In this document: piece after piece, positions 36,687-45,432 of the stretch
Layout of the letters: each line of letters starts with the position of its first letter
Position numbering within the stretch: position 1 is the first letter of the stretch
Assembly (NCBI GenBank): GCA_002396885.1
Contig: DGXY01000007.1
Location: forward strand, 66,392-130,391
DNA from: Akkermansiaceae bacterium UBA5020
GTDB taxonomy: Bacteria > Verrucomicrobiota > Verrucomicrobiia > Verrucomicrobiales > DEV007
DNA length: 64,000 nucleotides
Reading direction: 5' to 3'
Position numbers and translations under genes: made by a program
Notes under the pieces: generated by a model
Seen by the model: the letters and a program-made list of their open reading frames with translations, nothing else
What the model was told of the DNA's origin: nothing
Database searches by the model: none

Positions 36687-39104
36687 ATGATCCGCCCCGT
36701 TTTTGCCGCCCTCGTGACCTGTGTGGCCCCCGTGCTCGTTCAGGCCGAGGTCGATTTCGTCCACCAGGTCGTGCCAGTGCTGAAGCAGCATTGCGCCGCA
36801 TGCCACGGCGGCAAAGAGGCCAAGGGCGGCTTCTCACTCAACACGCGCGAGCTTTTCCTTGAGGACGACGCGGCGGCCCCGGGCAAGGCGGCGGAATCCT
36901 ATTTCCTCGAGCTCATCGCCGAGACCGATCCCGATCTGCGGATGCCGCCTCCGAAGAAAAAGAAGGATCCCGTCCCGGCCAAAGCGGTCGCCATCCTCAG
37001 GGCCTGGGTCGACGAGGGCATGAAGTGGGAGCCCGGCTTCACCTTCGGCGAACCCACCTACGAACCGCCGCTGAAGCCGCGTCATCCGGAGCTGCCAGCG
37101 ATCACCGACGCCCGGGAAAATCCCGTCGACCGCTTCATCGACACCTACCTCACGGAGCGGAAACTCCCCCGGCCCGATCCCGCGGACGACGCCACCTTCC
37201 TCCGCCGCGTCCACCTCGATCTCGTCGGCCTGCTCCCGACTCCGGAAGAAACGCGCTCCTTTCTTGCGAACAAGAACCCTGACAAACGCGCCAAACTCGT
37301 TGATTCCCTCCTCGCCCGCGACCTCGACTACGCCGATCACTGGCTCACTTTCTGGAACGACCTCCTCCGCAACGACTACGCCGGCACCGGCTTCATCACC
37401 GGCGGCCGCAGCCAGGTGAGCCGCTGGCTTTACGACGCGCTGAAGGAGAACCGTCCCTTCGACGCGATGGTGCGCGAACTGATCGCTCCGCCCACGCCCG
37501 AGAGCGAGGGGTTCATCAAGGGGATCGAGTGGCGCGGCGACGTCAGCGCGGGCCAGACCCTGCCGATCCAGTTCGCCCAGAGCCTTTCGCAATCCCTCCT
37601 CGGGATCAACATGAAGTGCGCCTCGTGCCACGACAGCTTCATTGATCGCTGGAAGCTCGACGAAGCCTATGGACTGGCCGCGATCTACGCGGACAAACCG
37701 CTTTTGATCCATCGCTGCGATATACCCACCGGCGAGACGGCCAAAGCGGCGTGGCTCTTCCCCGAGATCGGCCAGATCGATCCGGCGGCGGCGAAAGGCG
37801 AACGACTCAAGCAGCTCGCCGCCCTCATGACCCATCCCGAGAACGGCCGCGTCACCCGCACGATCGTGAACCGTCTCTGGGGCCAACTGATGGGGCGCGG
37901 GCTCGTCCATCCACTCGACGCGATGCAGACCGAACCCTGGCACGAAGGCCTGCTCGATTGGCTCGCGAGCGATTTTTCGGAGCACGGTCAGGATCTCAAA
38001 CGCACCCTCCGCCTCATCGCCACCTCCGCCGCCTACGGCAGCCGCGCCGAGGTGACCAAGGGCGAGGACGAAGCCGCATCCTACATCTACGCCGGCCCCC
38101 GCACCAAGCGCCTCACTGCCGAGCAGTTCGTCGACCTGATGTGGAGCCTCACCGGCACCGCGCCGCGGGTCTTCGATGCGCCCGTCATCCGCGGCAAAAG
38201 CGATCCCGAGACCGCCGCCCGCCTCGCCCGGAAATCGACCTGGATCTGGGGACCTTCAGCCGCCGCCGGACCACCGCCGGGCGGCGAAAAGATCCTCCTG
38301 CGCAAGGATTTCAAACCGGCCAAGGCAGTGCAGTCGGCTGGTGTGATCGCCTCGGCCGACAACAGCTTCACCCTTTATCTAAACGCCCAGCAGGTCCTCG
38401 CGGGAGGAGACTGGTCGAAGCTCGAATCGACTCCCGTGACGATCAAAGCCGAGGGTATCAACCGCCTCCTCCTCGTCGCCGAAAACGGCTTGAAGGAGCC
38501 CAATGCCGCCGGTGCCTTCGCTGCGCTCCGCATTGTCTACACCGACGGCACCGACGAAGTCATCGCCACCGACGAGACCTGGACCGTTTCCAACAAGATG
38601 CCTCCCGGCAACAAACCCGCCGAGTGGAAGATCCTCGAGCTGACTTGGGAGAAGGTCGTGCCCGTCTCCCTGCCGGCCTGGTCGAATGCGGTCGATCCGC
38701 AGGTGGGAACGACCCTGGCGTCCTGCTCCGTCACCTCGCCCCTTATGGTCCGGGCCGGCCTCGTCAAAAGCGATTTCCTCATGCGCAGCCTCGGACGTCC
38801 CAACCGCGACCAGATCGTCACCTCGCGTCCCAACGAACTCACCACCCTCGAGGCGATCGACCTCTCCAACGACGCCACCGTCGCCAAAGCCCTCGAGGCC
38901 GGGGCCAAAAAGCTCGCCGCGTCCCACGGAAAAACGCCCGACCGTCTCATCGAAGAACTGTATCTTTCCACCCTGACAAGACTACCAACGGAGGAAGAGA
39001 AATCTCTCCTCCGAGAAGTCCTTGGCGAAAAACCGGAACCCCAGGCCGTCGCCGACCTCACCTGGTCGCTCTGGATGATGCCGGAGTATCTGCTGGTTCG
39101 TTAA
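36687..39104 (+). CDS. DUF1549/DUF1553 cytochrome c protein with internal jelly-roll-like insert
   Basis: The 805-residue protein has a signal peptide (RPVFAALVTCVAPVLVQA) and a PSCyt1-type cytochrome domain with CAACHGGKEAKGGF. DUF1549 spans about residues 140-330 (DRFIDTYLTERKLPRPDP, later CASCHDSFIDRW, a second CxxCH). DUF1553 follows (about residues 380-790). Within it, residues of about 530-665 (QSAGVIASADNSFTLYLNAQ, INRLLLVAENGL) look like a galactose-binding-like jelly roll. It is followed 51 bp later by a DUF1501 gene, so this is a second copy of the PSD1-DUF1501 pair, diverged from the one at 29.5-34.1 kb. Confidence 0.88.
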   Translation: MIRPVFAALVTCVAPVLVQAEVDFVHQVVPVLKQHCAACHGGKEAKGGFSLNTRELFLEDDAAAPGKAAESYFLELIAETDPDLRMPPPKKKKDPVPAKAVAILRAWVDEGMKWEPGFTFGEPTYEPPLKPRHPELPAITDARENPVDRFIDTYLTERKLPRPDPADDATFLRRVHLDLVGLLPTPEETRSFLANKNPDKRAKLVDSLLARDLDYADHWLTFWNDLLRNDYAGTGFITGGRSQVSRWLYDALKENRPFDAMVRELIAPPTPESEGFIKGIEWRGDVSAGQTLPIQFAQSLSQSLLGINMKCASCHDSFIDRWKLDEAYGLAAIYADKPLLIHRCDIPTGETAKAAWLFPEIGQIDPAAAKGERLKQLAALMTHPENGRVTRTIVNRLWGQLMGRGLVHPLDAMQTEPWHEGLLDWLASDFSEHGQDLKRTLRLIATSAAYGSRAEVTKGEDEAASYIYAGPRTKRLTAEQFVDLMWSLTGTAPRVFDAPVIRGKSDPETAARLARKSTWIWGPSAAAGPPPGGEKILLRKDFKPAKAVQSAGVIASADNSFTLYLNAQQVLAGGDWSKLESTPVTIKAEGINRLLLVAENGLKEPNAAGAFAALRIVYTDGTDEVIATDETWTVSNKMPPGNKPAEWKILELTWEKVVPVSLPAWSNAVDPQVGTTLASCSVTSPLMVRAGLVKSDFLMRSLGRPNRDQIVTSRPNELTTLEAIDLSNDATVAKALEAGAKKLAASHGKTPDRLIEELYLSTLTRLPTEEEKSLLREVLGEKPEPQAVADLTWSLWMMPEYLLVR

Positions 39105-39155
39105 ACCTTTTACCTTTCACTTCCCACCTTTTACCGGCATCAGGCCGTCCCCGTC

Positions 39156-40604
39156 ATGAACTTCCCCTTCGACCCCTCCGCCCCCGATTCCATCATCCGG
39201 CGCGATTTCCTGAAGCAACTCTCCGCCGCCGGCGTCGCCGCATGGATGACCGGCGAACCGCAGATCGTCCGCGGCAAGGAAATCGCGCATCCCGAGGCGA
39301 AGGCCGACGCCTGCATTCTCCTCTGGCTCGCCGGAGGCATGGCCGCGCCGGAGACCTTCGATCCGAAACGCTACGCCCCCTTTACCAAGGGCATGGAGGT
39401 GAAATCGGTCCTCTCCACCTTCCCCGCGATCCCCACTGCCGTCGATGGCTTGCAGATCTGTCAGGGCATGGAGAACATCGCGAAGATCATGGATCGCGGT
39501 ACCCTGATTCGCTCGGCGGTGCAGCCCGATCTCGGCAGCATCCTCCACTCGCGCCACCAATATCACTGGCACACCGGCTACGTGCCACCGCAGACCGTCG
39601 CCTGCCCCCACCTCGGAGCCTGGTTCGCGCGGGTCTTGGGTCCGAATAATCCGGTCATGCCGCCCTTCATCAACATCGGCCAGCGCCTCGAGGGCGTCGG
39701 CGAGAAGGAGGAGCTGAAGGCCTTCACCACCGCTGGCTTCTTTGGCAGCGAATACGGTCCGATGAATCTGCCCTTCCCCGAGGAAGCCGCGAAATCCGTG
39801 CAGCCGCCCGAGGGCATGACCTCCGAACGTTTCGCGAACCGCGACAAATTGTATCGCAAACTCGTCGATCAAAACCCCCATCGCGACTACGCGAGCGATT
39901 ACCAGCAGGAATCGCTGATGCGGTCGATGGATAACGCCTACCGTCTTCTCGCCTCGAAGGAGCGCCTCGCCTTCGACCTGAACGCGGAACCCGAGGCCGT
40001 CCGCAAGATCTACGACACCTCGCGTTTCGGCCGTGGCTGTCTCCTCGCCCGCCGCCTCGTCGAGAATGGCGCCCGTTTCGTCGAGGTGACGACGGAATAC
40101 GTGCCCTTCCTTCATTTCGACACCCATGCTGATGGCCACGCCACCCTCGACCGGCTCCACTCCGAGATGGATCGTCCCATCGCCCAACTCATCCTCGATC
40201 TCGAAGAGCGCGGACTGCTCGACCGCACCCTCGTCATCATCGCCTCCGAATTCAGCCGCGACGCCCTCATCGAAGGCAAACCCGGCTCGAGCGCGAAGGA
40301 TCAGGCCGCGCACAAGGGCGACACGCTCGAGGAGGCAAAGCACTACGGTCTCCACCGCCACTTCACCGGCGGCACGAGTGTGGCGATGTTCGGCGGCGGG
40401 GTGAAGAAGGGCTTCGTCTATGGCAAGACCGCTGATGAACGTCCCCTCATCGCGGTGGAGAATCCCGTCACCGTCGAGGATCTCCACGCCACGATCATGA
40501 CCGCGATGGGCGTCAGCCCGAAAACCGAGTTCACGATCGAAGGCCGACCCTTCTACGTGACCCAAGATGGCAAGGGCAAGCCGGTGATGGAGATTTTCGC
40601 GTGA
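39156..40604 (+). CDS. DUF1501 domain protein (second copy), RR-motif export signal
   Basis: A 482-residue member of the DUF1501 family and partner of the preceding gene. The N-terminal IIRRDFLKQLSAAGVAAWM is a twin-arginine-type signal. ACILLWLAGGMAAPETFDPK corresponds to the family opening but has MAAPETFDPK where the other copy in this window has the GAPSQLDLF motif. The C-terminal half contains TLVIIASEFSRDALIEGK and HFTGGTSVAMFGGGVKKG. It differs clearly from the copy at 29.5-31.0 kb, so the two pairs are old paralogues, not a recent duplication. Function unknown. Confidence 0.88.
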   Translation: MNFPFDPSAPDSIIRRDFLKQLSAAGVAAWMTGEPQIVRGKEIAHPEAKADACILLWLAGGMAAPETFDPKRYAPFTKGMEVKSVLSTFPAIPTAVDGLQICQGMENIAKIMDRGTLIRSAVQPDLGSILHSRHQYHWHTGYVPPQTVACPHLGAWFARVLGPNNPVMPPFINIGQRLEGVGEKEELKAFTTAGFFGSEYGPMNLPFPEEAAKSVQPPEGMTSERFANRDKLYRKLVDQNPHRDYASDYQQESLMRSMDNAYRLLASKERLAFDLNAEPEAVRKIYDTSRFGRGCLLARRLVENGARFVEVTTEYVPFLHFDTHADGHATLDRLHSEMDRPIAQLILDLEERGLLDRTLVIIASEFSRDALIEGKPGSSAKDQAAHKGDTLEEAKHYGLHRHFTGGTSVAMFGGGVKKGFVYGKTADERPLIAVENPVTVEDLHATIMTAMGVSPKTEFTIEGRPFYVTQDGKGKPVMEIFA

Positions 40605-40809
40605 GGTCGACGCTTTGACCGACCACTTTCTCCCGGATCGCGTTTTCGCATCTTCAACTCGAAGACCGGCTGTCGAACACACCTGCTTCTGCGATCCCGA
40701 CTCCCACGACCAAACTGGCTAACCAAAGCGCAGCGATCTTCCGGAACACCGCGTTGAGATTTCCGGAAAGAAACTGCCTTGAAGTGGAATTGAGTGCGGC
40801 TCAGCCGAA

Positions 40810-41652
40810 TCAGGCCGAATTGAGCAAGCCCAGAAGCCGATTCACCAGCTCAAAGGCACGTCGGGCCTGCATCGCCCGCTCGTCGGGATTCGATGAGTCG
40901 TGGAATTCCACCAGTTGCTGTGGGCCAAATGCCTCTACTCCAGGGAATTTCTCCCTCAAAATCTCGACGCCTCTCGCCACATCCCTGTTCGACAGACGTC
41001 CGCTCCAGTCCGTCGAGAGAGCTTCCAATCCCCCCGGATACCCTTCCACCGCGTAGCACAGGTCGTAGACATCCTTCGGTTTGTCGCGTCCGCCGATGGC
41101 GTGCGCTTTCATCAACACGAAATCCGCGAGCGGGACCACCCGCATGTGCACCGTGTTGGCGGCACCGCGCACGTTCCGCCCGGGGATCGTGATCTCGACG
41201 GGAGCATGAAAGGCCACATTGCAGCCCTCCGCTGTCAGAACCCGGAATCCCTCCAAAAGCTTCGGTTTGTTCTTCTTCCACTTCACGTTCTGCGCGGCGA
41301 GAAAGTCCACCTCCACCAGCACCGGTTTCCCGCCATCTTCCAGATCGACCTCAACCGCGAGCTGGAATTCCTTCTCTCCCGTCCGGTAGCGTCTTGTATC
41401 CAAAAGCAGTTGGATCAATTCGGCATAGAGGCCTGCACCGAGTTTGCTCGCATCCAGCGCCAGATCCACGTCGATACTGCCGATGTGCCGCTCCTCGGCA
41501 TCCGGCAGCAGTAGATCCGGCGTCCAGCCGCCCACGACCACGAGGCTGTCTTTGAAGGACGCGTGCACCTGTCCGAGATCCACCAGCACGCGGTGCGCCG
41601 CTTCGATCTGCCGCTGGCCGTATTCGTCGCGCTGCCGGGGTTCGGGGCTCAT
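40810..41652 (-). CDS. AbiEii-like nucleotidyltransferase toxin (type IV TA)
   Basis: The 280-residue protein carries the DNA polymerase beta-type nucleotidyltransferase signature: VVVGGWTPDLLL, then GSIDVDLALD, in which the two Asp residues would bind the metal, and later VLVEVDFLA as the third acidic strand. This is the pattern of AbiEii/AbiGii toxins. Characterised AbiEii/MenT-type toxins transfer nucleotides to tRNA or other targets, but the target here is unknown. Its start overlaps the stop of the AbiEi-like gene by four bases (41649-41652), so translation is coupled and the antitoxin-like protein is made first. Confidence 0.82.
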   Translation of the reverse strand: MSPEPRQRDEYGQRQIEAAHRVLVDLGQVHASFKDSLVVVGGWTPDLLLPDAEERHIGSIDVDLALDASKLGAGLYAELIQLLLDTRRYRTGEKEFQLAVEVDLEDGGKPVLVEVDFLAAQNVKWKKNKPKLLEGFRVLTAEGCNVAFHAPVEITIPGRNVRGAANTVHMRVVPLADFVLMKAHAIGGRDKPKDVYDLCYAVEGYPGGLEALSTDWSGRLSNRDVARGVEILREKFPGVEAFGPQQLVEFHDSSNPDERAMQARRAFELVNRLLGLLNSA

Positions 41653-42773
41653 GTGTTGGGGCCGACGAATTGCCAGAGAGGTTTGAGGCGTTGGTTGAAC
41701 AGGGCCTCAGCTGCTTCCCGACCGCGCCCGCCGCAGTGCCAGAGGTCCACATACGTCTGCACGAAGCTGGTAGAAGGCATCTCCGGTTCGGAGGCGCCCT
41801 TTTTGTACTCAGGCTGGAAGAACACACCCTCATCTGATGTTACCAGCACCTCGAGATTCCCGCCAGAGTCCACCTGCTTCGCATCAGCCATCTCCGCAAA
41901 CCGTTCCAGATCACGGCTCATCAAGTAGAGCCACGTTTTCGGCTGTCTCACATGTGGAGCAAGTTGGTCTGCCGCCGAAAATGCCGCATAGGCACACAGG
42001 CTCGTTTCCACATGAAACTTTCCCAACGCCCTTTGTAGCGCCTTTCCTTGCAACAGCGTGAAATAACCGAGGCGTTCGTGTTGGTCGAAGCGGTAGGCGT
42101 CTCGCCAAGCCATGAGGAGCTTCGCAGGTTCCTTCACCTTGAAGCGTCCACCCGGTAGTGGCTCAAGATAACCCTCGTCCCGCAAATGGCGCACCACCTT
42201 GTTCACGAGCCCGAGACTGACATTCGGATGGCAATGCAGGTTGAGGGCGCGCTGCGTCCACTCGTGATCCGTCCCGTAACAGGGAGTCAGCAAAGCCCGC
42301 ACCACCCGCCCTGCTTCCTTCGTGCCCAGATTCGCGGTCGGGCGTGAGCGCACATGGACCGGGGCATTGCCGGTGTGACTCAGGTGCAGCAGGCCGGGCA
42401 CATCGATGCGGCAGTTCCCTGCCAGATCGTACCAGCTCCAGCCGTGCTCCTGGCAAAGCTCCGCCACACGCGGCGAGACCCATGGCAGGGCCAGCACTGG
42501 CACGATCACCTTCGGCCTACCACCCGGTTTAAACTCGCGCTTCGCGAGCATGGAAAAGCTGCTCGGACGCATCTCCATCTTGCATTCCACACAGAGGGCC
42601 GCCACGCCTCCCTCTGGCAGGGGCACCTTGGCGAGCAGATCGAAGCCGCGTTCTTTACTCGAGTCGAGCGGCTCGACCTCGGGGCCGCGCAACCAATCAA
42701 CACTGCCGAGCAAGTCGCGCAGCCGGACGACGAGAGCGCGCTCAAGGGCGGTAGCGGAGAGTTTCGCGTTCAT
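41649..42773 (-). CDS. AbiEi-like antitoxin and regulator with PD-(D/E)xK-like N-terminus
   Basis: A 374-residue protein, first gene of the pair. Residues of about 40-70 (RGFDLLAKV...ALCVECKMEM) place D45, E63 and K65 in a D-x(17)-E-x-K pattern resembling the PD-(D/E)xK nuclease core. GWSWYDLAGN at 111-120 is the AbiEi_2-type motif. A winged-helix-like region follows (about 145-215: SLGLVNKVVRHLRDEGYL). The C-terminal half is unassigned. In AbiE systems this partner neutralises the toxin and represses its own promoter; the inverted repeats just upstream of the start fit that. Nuclease activity is conjecture: several AbiEi-type families have a degenerate nuclease-like domain. Confidence 0.75.
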   Translation of the reverse strand: MNAKLSATALERALVVRLRDLLGSVDWLRGPEVEPLDSSKERGFDLLAKVPLPEGGVAALCVECKMEMRPSSFSMLAKREFKPGGRPKVIVPVLALPWVSPRVAELCQEHGWSWYDLAGNCRIDVPGLLHLSHTGNAPVHVRSRPTANLGTKEAGRVVRALLTPCYGTDHEWTQRALNLHCHPNVSLGLVNKVVRHLRDEGYLEPLPGGRFKVKEPAKLLMAWRDAYRFDQHERLGYFTLLQGKALQRALGKFHVETSLCAYAAFSAADQLAPHVRQPKTWLYLMSRDLERFAEMADAKQVDSGGNLEVLVTSDEGVFFQPEYKKGASEPEMPSTSFVQTYVDLWHCGGRGREAAEALFNQRLKPLWQFVGPNT

Positions 42774-42783
42774 TCAAATTGCA

Positions 42784-42849
42784 ATGTTCACGCACCCGTG
42801 AACATAATCGAATTCATGAACATTGGCAAATCATTCTTACTCTGAACAT
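42784..42849. promoter_or_regulatory. Operator palindrome and half-sites upstream of the AbiE operon
   Basis: ATGTTCACG (42784-42792) and CGTGAACAT (42797-42805) form a perfect 9-bp inverted repeat around CACC, eleven bases upstream of the AbiEi start. Two further TGAACAT half-sites occur at 42817-42823 and 42843-42849 in the same orientation as the right arm. AbiEi proteins bind inverted repeats in their own promoters, so this is the probable autorepression site. Confidence 0.75.
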
Positions 42850-42900
42850 TCTCGGCTCGAACGGAATGTCGAGCACGTTAATGGAGCGCTTGCCTGAGTC

Positions 42901-42922
42901 GGAGCGGGGAACAAGCCGCTCC
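42901..42922. other. GC-rich hairpin between tRNA-Arg and the AbiE promoter
   Basis: GGAGCGG (42901-42907) and CCGCTCC (42916-42922) form a perfect 7-bp stem with an 8-nt loop. There is no T-run on either side. It could mark the 3' end of the tRNA-Arg transcript or insulate it from the AbiE operon. Nothing else was recognised between 42850 and 42981. Confidence 0.35.
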
Positions 42923-42981
42923 CAAATCGCCCACCGAGACTTGATGTGGCCGAAGAGCCGCACGGTGTGATCACCGGAAAA

Positions 42982-43053
42982 TACACCCATCAGGAATTGA
43001 ACCTGAACCTTCGGCTTCGGAGGCCAACGTAATATCCATTTTACTATGGGTGC
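42982..43053 (-). tRNA. tRNA-Arg (anticodon CCG)
   Basis: On the minus strand this folds into a full 72-nt cloverleaf. The acceptor is GCACCCA with TGGGTGT (first pair G-U). The D stem is GTAA/TTAC with a GG-containing loop. The anticodon stem is TTGGC/GCCGA with loop CTCCGAA, giving anticodon CCG (reads CGG, Arg). The T stem is TCAGG/CCTGA with loop TTCAATT. The discriminator is A and the terminal CCA is not encoded (TTTT follows). U8 and the T-loop TTC are in place. Its 3' end faces the AbiE toxin-antitoxin genes. Confidence 0.93.
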
Positions 43054-43258
43054 GTCGCGGCGGGATCGGGCGCGGGGCCCGGGGTATCCGCAAGACGTTT
43101 AAGATGCGGTCATCCGGCGCATTGCGCAAGTACGAAGCTCGCCGGGGCGCATCGAGCCGTCCCGCCTCCCGAAACGGCCCTTTACACCCCCCGGCCGAGG
43201 CCCTATCGTCCCGCCCGCCGAAAAACCGGGCTTTTCGACCCCGGCGGCGCCTCTTCCC

Positions 43259-44062
43259 ATGGCCTCGACCACCGGCAAACGCATCGTCATCAAAATCGGC
43301 ACCGGCGTCCTCACCCGCAACGCCGGGGGCGGCATCCACCATGCCATGATCGCCCGCCTCGCGCAGGCCATCGCCGACATCCACGCGGGGGGACACGAGG
43401 TCATCGTCGTCTCTTCGGGCGCAGTCGGAGCGGGCATCCCTGCCTTCGGCCTCGCCCAGCGCCCCACCGAGATCGAGATGCTCCAGGCCTGCGCGGCCGC
43501 CGGACAGGCGCGCCTGATGCATCTCTACGAAAGCCAGTTCGAGCATCATGGTCTGAACGTCGCCCAACTCCTCGTCACCCATGAGGATCTTCAGGACGAA
43601 CGTCGCAGCGGCAACGTCCTCGCCACCCTGAATGCGATCCTCGCCCATCGCGGCGTCGTCCCGATCATGAACGAGAACGACTCGGTCTCCGTCTACGAGC
43701 TGAAGGTCGGCGACAACGACACCCTTTCCTCCATCGTCGCCCGCCTCGTCGAGGCCGACATGCTCATCCTCCTCACGAGCGTTCCGGGCCTCACCGGTCC
43801 CGATTCCATCTCGGAGGACGACATCATCCACCACGTCGAGGACATCGAAACGGTCCTCCATTTCGCCCGCGATGAAAAAGGCGCCCTCTCTGTCGGCGGG
43901 ATGGCGAGCAAACTCCGCGCGGTCGAGGCGGCGGTGAACTCGGGCATCGAGACTCTCATCGCGAGCGGCCTCAAGCCCGAGCAACTCCCCGAACTCGTCG
44001 AAGGGCGCGGCCTCGCGACCCGTTTCCAAGCCAAAGCAAAGACGACTCCCCTTTCCTCCTGA
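43259..44062 (+). CDS. proB: Glutamate 5-kinase (short form)
   Basis: The first enzyme of proline synthesis; it phosphorylates glutamate with ATP in the cytoplasm. The amino-acid-kinase fold starts RIVIKIGTGVLTRN and continues EVIVVSSGAVGAG, with the nucleotide and glutamate site PIMNENDSVS. The region VGGMASKLRAVEAAVNSG near the C-terminus is typical. At 267 residues it lacks the C-terminal PUA domain of longer ProB proteins, a form common in many bacteria. It is followed 13 bp later by proA. Confidence 0.95.
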   Translation: MASTTGKRIVIKIGTGVLTRNAGGGIHHAMIARLAQAIADIHAGGHEVIVVSSGAVGAGIPAFGLAQRPTEIEMLQACAAAGQARLMHLYESQFEHHGLNVAQLLVTHEDLQDERRSGNVLATLNAILAHRGVVPIMNENDSVSVYELKVGDNDTLSSIVARLVEADMLILLTSVPGLTGPDSISEDDIIHHVEDIETVLHFARDEKGALSVGGMASKLRAVEAAVNSGIETLIASGLKPEQLPELVEGRGLATRFQAKAKTTPLSS

Positions 44063-44075
44063 CCTCCCTCCTTCC

Positions 44076-45347
44076 ATGACTTCGGACGACATCGGACGCG
44101 AGGTGCGCCGCATGGGCGAACAGGCTCGTGCCGCCTCCCACGCCCTCACCAAACTCTCCACGGCGGAGAAAAACGCCATCCTCCTCGCGATGGCCGAGGC
44201 CCTCGTCGCACGCGAGCCGGAAATCCTCGCGGCCAATGCCCTCGACCTGACCGCCGCGACCGAGGCCGGGCTCAGCGCGGCGATGCAGGATCGCCTCCGC
44301 CTCGACTCCGCCCGCATCGCGGCGATGGCGAACGGCATCCGCGAAGTGGCCGCCCTGCACGATCCCACCGGCGAGATCCTCCGCGAATGGACCCGGCCCA
44401 ATGGGCTGCGCCTCGTGAAAAAACGCACGCCCATCGGCGTCATCGGGATCATTTTCGAAAGCCGTCCCAACGTCACCGCCGATGCCGCGGTGCTCTGTTT
44501 CAAGACCGGCAACGCCACCATCCTCCGCGGCGGCAAGGAAGCGATCCATTCAAACCGCGCCATCGCCGCCGCCTTGCAGGAAGGCGGTGCGCCTGCCGGA
44601 CTGCCCGATCACAGCATCCAGCTCATCCCCTTCACCGATCGCGAGAGCGTGCGCCACCTCTGCGAGATGGACCAATGGCTCGATCTCATCATTCCACGCG
44701 GCGGCGCCAGCCTCATCGAGGCGGTCGTAAGCATGGCTCGCATGCCGGTGATCAAACACTACGACGGCATCTGCCACGTCTACGTCGACCAAGACGCCGA
44801 CCTCGATATGGCCGAGGCGATCACGATCAATTCCAAAACGCAGAAGCCCTCGGTCTGCAACGCTGCCGAGACCCTCCTCGTGCATCGCGGAGCCGCCTCG
44901 ACCTTTGTTCCCCGCATCGTCGCGGCTCTCGCCGCAAAAGGCGTGGAGGTGCGAGGCGACGAGGCCTTCCGCGCTCTTGCCGGCGAAGCGTCGGTCATCC
45001 CTGCCAACGAAGCCGACTGGACCACCGAATACCTCGACTACATCCTCTCCGCGAAGATCGTCGATGACCTCGACGCCGCGATCGCCCACATCAATCGCTA
45101 TGGCTCGCACCACACCGACTCCATCGTGACGCGCGACGCCGCCGCCGCCGCGAAATTCCAGCTCGAGATCGACAGCGCCTGCGTCTTCTGGAACTGCTCG
45201 ACCCGCTTCGCCGACGGTGGTGAATTCGGCTTCGGTGCCGAGATCGGGATCAGCACCGACAAGCTCCACGCCCGCGGCCCGATGGCGCTTGAAGAACTCT
45301 GCAGCTACAAATACCTCGCTTTCGGGGACGGGCAGTTGAGGGGCTGA
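44076..45347 (+). CDS. proA: Gamma-glutamyl phosphate reductase
   Basis: It reduces gamma-glutamyl phosphate to glutamate-5-semialdehyde with NADPH, the second step of proline synthesis. Motifs include KKRTPIGVIGIIFESRPNVT, KTGNATILRGGKEA, the catalytic-cysteine segment KPSVCNAAETLLV, and the C-terminal FADGGEFGFGAEIGIS. The 423-residue length is standard. It forms an operon with proB, since ProB and ProA act in sequence on an unstable intermediate. A hairpin terminator follows. Confidence 0.96.
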   Translation: MTSDDIGREVRRMGEQARAASHALTKLSTAEKNAILLAMAEALVAREPEILAANALDLTAATEAGLSAAMQDRLRLDSARIAAMANGIREVAALHDPTGEILREWTRPNGLRLVKKRTPIGVIGIIFESRPNVTADAAVLCFKTGNATILRGGKEAIHSNRAIAAALQEGGAPAGLPDHSIQLIPFTDRESVRHLCEMDQWLDLIIPRGGASLIEAVVSMARMPVIKHYDGICHVYVDQDADLDMAEAITINSKTQKPSVCNAAETLLVHRGAASTFVPRIVAALAAKGVEVRGDEAFRALAGEASVIPANEADWTTEYLDYILSAKIVDDLDAAIAHINRYGSHHTDSIVTRDAAAAAKFQLEIDSACVFWNCSTRFADGGEFGFGAEIGISTDKLHARGPMALEELCSYKYLAFGDGQLRG

Positions 45348-45374
45348 GAAGCGGGCCAAACGGGCCAAACGAAC

Positions 45375-45408
45375 GAGCCAAGAGAGGTTTGCCCCCCCTT
45401 GGCTCTTT
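45375..45408. terminator. Hairpin terminator between proA and the giant gene
   Basis: GAGCCAAG (45375-45382) and CTTGGCTC (45398-45405) form a perfect 8-bp stem with a 15-nt loop and are followed by TTT. It lies in the 85-bp gap between the convergent proA and giant-gene stops, so it can serve both, although the T-run is short. Confidence 0.6.
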
Positions 45409-45432
45409 CGAAACTTGGTCTTGGAGCTCTGC

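Noticed and set aside
40605..40809. Attachment-site copy of the tRNA-Arg 3' end
   Set aside because: I looked for the tRNA 3' sequence on the far side of the AbiE pair and found no match, so an att repeat is not claimed.
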